From Streptomyces sp. A0642 (GTDB taxonomy: Bacteria; Actinomycetota; Actinomycetes; Streptomycetales; Streptomycetaceae), in NCBI RefSeq assembly GCF_004795105.1, contig NZ_SSBL01000002.1, forward strand, positions 1-64,000: a DNA stretch of 64,000 bases, in the 5' to 3' direction. This document shows positions 60,786 through 64,000 of this stretch, in pieces. How positions within the stretch are numbered: the stretch's first letter is position 1; every line of letters begins with the position of its first letter. Under the pieces are notes generated by a model. The model was given only the letters and a program-made list of their open reading frames with translations, did no database searches and was not told the origin of the DNA. Position numbers and translations under genes: made by a program.

Positions 60786-61409
60786 ATGACCTCCTCGTCC
60801 GTGCTGGACCTTGCCCCCGTCGTGCCCGTCGTCGTCCTGGAGGACGCCGACGACGCGGTGCCCCTCGCCCGGGCCCTGGTGGCGGGAGGACTCCGGGCGA
60901 TCGAGGTGACGCTGCGGACGGCCGCCGCCCTGGACGCGATCGAGGCGATCGCCGCGGAGGTCCCGGACGCGGTGGTCGGCGCCGGCACGGTGATCTCGGC
61001 GCGGAACGTCTCCGACACGGTGGCCGCCGGCGCCCGGTTCCTGGTGAGCCCCGGCTGGACGGACACCCTGCTGGACGCGATGAGGGCGTCGGGGCTGCCC
61101 TTCCTGCCGGGGGTCTCGACGACGTCCGAGGTGGTCGCGCTGCTGGAGCGCGGGGTCACCGAGATGAAGTTCTTCCCGGCGGAGGCGGCGGGCGGCACGG
61201 CGTATCTGAAGGCCCTCTCCGCCCCCCTCCCCCGGGCCAGGTTCTGCCCGACCGGCGGCATCTCGCTCGCCTCGGCGCCCTCCTACCTGTCCCTGCCGAA
61301 CGTCGGCTGCGTGGGCGGCAGTTGGATGCTCCCCGGCGACGCGGTGGCGGCCCGGGACTGGTCCCGGGTGGAGCGGCTCGCCGCCGGGGCCGCGGCCCTG
61401 CGCGGCTGA
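60786..61409 (+). CDS. eda: 2-dehydro-3-deoxyphosphogluconate (KDPG) aldolase family
   Basis: A 207-residue class I aldolase that splits KDPG, or 4-hydroxy-2-oxoglutarate, into pyruvate and a second product. Motifs are PVVVLED, IEVTLRT with the active-site Glu, VVGAGTV, VSPGW and MKFFPAEAAGG with the Schiff-base Lys, then CPTGGISLASAPSYL. AGGATGAGG lies upstream of the ATG. It could take part in uronate breakdown if the PL6 locus yields KDG, but it is not in that operon. Confidence 0.92.
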   Translation: MTSSSVLDLAPVVPVVVLEDADDAVPLARALVAGGLRAIEVTLRTAAALDAIEAIAAEVPDAVVGAGTVISARNVSDTVAAGARFLVSPGWTDTLLDAMRASGLPFLPGVSTTSEVVALLERGVTEMKFFPAEAAGGTAYLKALSAPLPRARFCPTGGISLASAPSYLSLPNVGCVGGSWMLPGDAVAARDWSRVERLAAGAAALRG

Positions 61410-61543
61410 GGGGGCACCGCGGCGAACCGTCGCGCTCCGCGATGCATACTCCCCGGCGGCCGGGGCACGAGACCTGTAGGCACGTGACCCGGACTCCGGG
61501 ATCCCGGGTTCCGGCGGGCGATCCCCCGGTCTGCCGGAACCGC

Positions 61544-61581
61544 CTCGGCCCCATCGGCCTCCCCCCGCCGATGGGGCCGAG
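61544..61581. terminator. Bidirectional terminator between eda and RNase H gene
   Basis: CTCGGCCCCATCGGC at 61544-61558 pairs perfectly with 61567-61581 across an 8-nt loop, a 15-bp stem. Confidence 0.85.
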
Positions 61582-61601
61582 CGCTGTTCGGGTGGACGGC
61601 C

Positions 61602-62876
61602 CTACCGCAGGTGGGACGTGTCGTTGAGCAGCCGTACGGAGGCGTTGCCGTCCGCGTAGTAGGCGACGGCCGACACGGATGCCGCCGAGAGCTCCATGCG
61701 GAACAAGGACTCCGGCGGTGCGCCCAGGGCCAGCCTGACCAGTGTCTTGATGGGCGTGACGTGGGTGACCACGAGGACCGTTCGGCCGGCGTAGCGGGTG
61801 ACGAGGCGGTCGCGGGTGGCGGCGACGCGGCGGGCGACCTCGGCGAAGCTCTCGCCGCCTCCGGTGGGGGCCGCCTTCGCGGAGGCGAGCCAGGCATCCA
61901 GATCGGCGCCGTACCGCTCCCTGACCTCGCCGAACGTCAGCCCCTCCCAGGCGCCGAAGTCCGTCTCGCGCAGCCCTTCCTCGATCCGGACCTCCAGGCT
62001 CAGCCGGGCCGCGACCGCGGCAGCCGTCTCGCGGCAGCGGCGCAGCGGCGAGCTGACGATCTCCTGCACCGTCCCCCGGGCGGCGAAGGCGTCGGCGGCG
62101 TGCTGGGCCTGCCCGCGGCCGACGGCCGAGAGCTCGGGGTCGGTGCCGCCGCTGCCGGAGAACCGCTTCTCCGGGGTGAGGGCCGTCTCCCCGTGGCGGA
62201 GCAGCAGGAGCGTGGCGGGCGCCCCGAGGTCCGGGGCCGCGCCCCAGCCGACCTGCGGGGTGGCCGTGGTGGACGGTGAGGCCGGGGCTGCCGCGGCGGG
62301 GCGGTTCAGCGCGGCTCTGGCCCTCGCCGCCCCGGCCGCCGCGTCGCCGGGCGGCCCGGAGACGGGAGGCAGGGCGGCGGCCACGGAGGATCGCGAAGTG
62401 TCGAGGTCCGCCGTCGAGGACGACGGCTCCCACTGCCTGCCGCGCCTGCCCGCGTCCATCGCCTCGTTGGCGAGCCGGTCCGCGTGCTTGTTCTGCGCGC
62501 GCGGGATCCACTCGTAGGTGACGGCGGACGCCGGCAGGATGCCTGCCGCCTCGGCCGCGAGGGGCTTCATGCCGGGGTGCTTGATCTTCCAGCGGCCCGA
62601 CATCTGTTCCACGACCAGCTTGGAGTCCATCCGGACGCGGACCTGGGGGCCGTCGTCCGCCGGACCGTCCGGCATCAGTGCGCGCACGGCGCGCAGCCCG
62701 GCGATGAGGCCCTTGTACTCCGCGACGTTGTTCGTCGCGACGCCGATGTACTCGGCGGCCTCGGCCAGGGTCTCCCCCGTCGCCGGGTCGATGACGACCG
62801 CGCCGTATCCGGCGGGCCCCGGGTTGCCCCGGGAGCCGCCGTCGGCCTCGACGACGAACCGGCGCGGCCGCGTCAT
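61602..62876 (-). CDS. Bifunctional RNase H/acid phosphatase
   Basis: A 424-residue fusion. Residues 1-150 are an RNase HI-like domain (VVEADGGSRGNPGPAGYGAVV, EYKGLIAGLRA, VRMDSKLVVEQMSGRW, WIPRAQNKHADRLANEA) with the four acidic catalytic residues. A Pro/Ala linker of about 60 residues leads to a histidine phosphatase domain (LLLLRHGETALT, SSPLRRCRETA, EGLRETDFGAWEGLT, VVTHVTPIKTL). This matches SCO2299 of S. coelicolor. Its ATG shares an A with the TAA of the upstream gene (TAATG), so the genes are coupled. Confidence 0.95.
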   Translation of the reverse strand: MTRPRRFVVEADGGSRGNPGPAGYGAVVIDPATGETLAEAAEYIGVATNNVAEYKGLIAGLRAVRALMPDGPADDGPQVRVRMDSKLVVEQMSGRWKIKHPGMKPLAAEAAGILPASAVTYEWIPRAQNKHADRLANEAMDAGRRGRQWEPSSSTADLDTSRSSVAAALPPVSGPPGDAAAGAARARAALNRPAAAAPASPSTTATPQVGWGAAPDLGAPATLLLLRHGETALTPEKRFSGSGGTDPELSAVGRGQAQHAADAFAARGTVQEIVSSPLRRCRETAAAVAARLSLEVRIEEGLRETDFGAWEGLTFGEVRERYGADLDAWLASAKAAPTGGGESFAEVARRVAATRDRLVTRYAGRTVLVVTHVTPIKTLVRLALGAPPESLFRMELSAASVSAVAYYADGNASVRLLNDTSHLR

Positions 62877-63619
62877 TACAGACCCGAGTCCGCGGTGCGG
62901 ACCAGGATGCGGTGGCAGTTCTCGCAGCGCAGCACCGTGTCGGGGGACGCGGCCTTCACGTCGTTGACCTCGGTGATGTTGAGCTCGAGACGGCAGCCCT
63001 CGCAGCGGCGCTGGTAGAGGCGGGCGGCGCCCACCCCGCCCTGCTGGACGCGGAGCTTCTCGTACAGCTTGAGCAGGTCCGCGGGGACGGAACCGGCGAC
63101 GACCTCGCGCTCCTTGGTGACCGTCGCGGTCTCCGAGTCGAGCTCCTCGGTCGCCGTGTCCCGGCGGGCGGTGGCGTCGTCGACCTTGGCCTGCACGGCG
63201 GAGACCCGGTCGGTCAGCTCGGCGACCCGCTCCTGGGCGGACTCGCGGCGCTCCATGACCTCGAGAACGACGTCCTCCAGGTCGCCCTGACGCTTGGCGA
63301 GGGAGACGATCTCGCGCTGGAGGCTCTCCAGGTCCTTGGGCGAGGTGACCGCGCCGGAGTCCAGGCGCTGCTGGTCCCGGGCGGCGCGCTGGCGCACCTG
63401 GTCGACGTCGTGCTCCGCCTTGGTCTGCTCGCGGGCGGTGTCGCTCTCCTCGGTCGTCGAGGCGACGAGGAGGTCGCGGAGCTGGGCGAGGTCGGCCGTG
63501 AGCGACTCGATCTCGGCGTGCTCGGGCAGGGACTTGCGCCGGTGCGCAAGCTGCGAGAGGCGCTGGTCGAGGGCCTGGACGTCGAGGAGTCGGATCTGGT
63601 CGGCGGGCGCGGCGTTCAG
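62876..63619 (-). CDS. C4-type zinc-ribbon coiled-coil protein
   Basis: A 247-residue protein. The first 180 residues are mostly coiled coil (LDVQALDQRLSQLAHRRKSL to AVQAKVDDATARRD). A zinc ribbon follows, RRCEGCRLELNITE and RCENCHRILVR. The family (DUF164) is widespread in actinobacteria, of unknown function, and sits beside the RNase H and Nif3 genes. The start is a CTG at 63619, which overlaps the TGA of the upstream gene (CTGA) and has GGAG 7 nt before it; homologues begin NAAPADQIRLLD at exactly this point. Confidence 0.9.
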   Translation of the reverse strand: MNAAPADQIRLLDVQALDQRLSQLAHRRKSLPEHAEIESLTADLAQLRDLLVASTTEESDTAREQTKAEHDVDQVRQRAARDQQRLDSGAVTSPKDLESLQREIVSLAKRQGDLEDVVLEVMERRESAQERVAELTDRVSAVQAKVDDATARRDTATEELDSETATVTKEREVVAGSVPADLLKLYEKLRVQQGGVGAARLYQRRCEGCRLELNITEVNDVKAASPDTVLRCENCHRILVRTADSGL

Positions 63620-64000
63620 TTGGGGGCTCCAGAAGAGTGGTGGGTGGTCCAGGGGTCGGTGACCTGCTTCGAGACGTGGACCCGCAGGTCCCATCCGTGG
63701 CGGTCGGAAATCGCGTCGAGCTGTGCCGCGGCCTGCTCGCACCACGGCCACTCGGTGGCCCAGTGTGCGGCATCGACCAGGCCGAGGGACGAGTGCTGGA
63801 CGGCCTCGGAGGCCGGGTGGTGGCGCAGGTCCGCGGTGAGGAAGGCGTCCACTCCCGCGGCGCGTACGGCGTCGAAGAGGCTGTCGCCCGATCCGCCGCT
63901 CACCGCGACGGTCCGCACGAGGGACTCCGGGTCGCCGGCGAGGCGGATGCCCTGCGCGGTGGCGGGCAGCCGGGCGGCGGCGCGGGCGGCGAACGCGCCG
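63616..64000 (-). CDS. Nif3-like dinuclear metal-centre protein (N-terminus outside window)
   Basis: The C-terminal 127 residues of a Nif3/YbgI family protein; the start lies beyond the window. Metal-binding landmarks are VAVSGGSGDSL, FLTADLRHHPASEA with the His pair, and DAAHWATEWPWCEQ with the His and Glu. These proteins form hexameric rings with a two-metal site and may act as hydrolases or in cofactor metabolism. Its stop overlaps the CTG start of the zinc-ribbon gene. Confidence 0.92.
   Translation of the reverse strand, partial: GAFAARAAARLPATAQGIRLAGDPESLVRTVAVSGGSGDSLFDAVRAAGVDAFLTADLRHHPASEAVQHSSLGLVDAAHWATEWPWCEQAAAQLDAISDRHGWDLRVHVSKQVTDPWTTHHSSGAPN

Noticed and set aside
1..64000. 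CRISPR arrays, tRNA genes, integrases or transposases
   Set aside because: I looked for spaced direct repeats, tRNA-like T-loops with CCA ends and transposase motifs, and saw none.

Overview
The window is high-GC actinobacterial DNA and almost certainly a Streptomyces chromosome. Third-position GC is very high, genes are dense on both strands, GTG, TTG and even CTG starts occur, and signal peptides are of the Tat and lipoprotein types. From memory, and not checked by search, the order GlnA2, NadE, PanB, methionine aminopeptidase, EfeOBU, PhoD-family phosphatase, RNase H/acid phosphatase, zinc-ribbon protein and Nif3 follows the conserved core around SCO2238 to SCO2301 of S. coelicolor.

Layout: 0-5.4 kb holds a glutamine synthetase-like enzyme (GlnA2 type), a coupled DUF3105/DUF305 pair, a CBS protein and a Tat-exported multicopper oxidase. 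A 153-bp imperfect palindrome follows, then NAD synthase, an unknown protein, an MFS pump and a membrane-anchored endonuclease/exonuclease/phosphatase protein. 11-14 kb has panB and a DrrAB-like ABC exporter preceded by 11-bp-phased TGTCGG repeats. 14-23 kb has a large AfsR/SARP-type regulator, a site-2 protease, a 59-residue membrane protein, an F420H2:NADP oxidoreductase, an MFS transporter and methionine aminopeptidase. 23-28 kb has a PhzF-like protein and the efeO-efeB-efeU iron uptake operon behind candidate iron boxes, ending in a lipoprotein gene that overlaps efeU by 128 nt. 28-37 kb has a Prim-Pol-like protein, an amidinotransferase-fold (DDAH-like) enzyme, an Rsm22-type methyltransferase, an exported protein, a Bcr/CflA pump, a Gfo/Idh/MocA oxidoreductase and a PhoD-family phosphatase.

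From about 37.3 to 56.1 kb the content looks accessory. It holds an SDR, a secreted lamin-tail protein, a second PhzF, and a complete gamma-butyrolactone-type signalling cassette (AfsA-like synthase coupled to an epimerase/reductase, divergent from an ArpA/ScbR-like receptor). A VOC protein and a secreted beta-propeller protein follow. The region ends with an eight-gene minus-strand polysaccharide-utilisation locus: ABC sugar uptake, GH29 fucosidase, two Tat-exported PL6-type lyases, a TIM-barrel isomerase and an SGNH hydrolase. It is driven by one well-formed promoter with LacI-type operators and lies divergent from a D-2-hydroxyacid dehydrogenase.

The core resumes with the RNase P RNA gene (rnpB), a Uma2-family nuclease, a TetR regulator, an RNase II-family enzyme, YaaA, KDPG aldolase, the RNase H/phosphatase fusion, the zinc-ribbon protein and a truncated Nif3. 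The most interesting items are the gamma-butyrolactone cassette, the fucosidase plus PL6 locus with one lyase altered in active-site spacing, and two separate 11-bp-phased repeat arrays.
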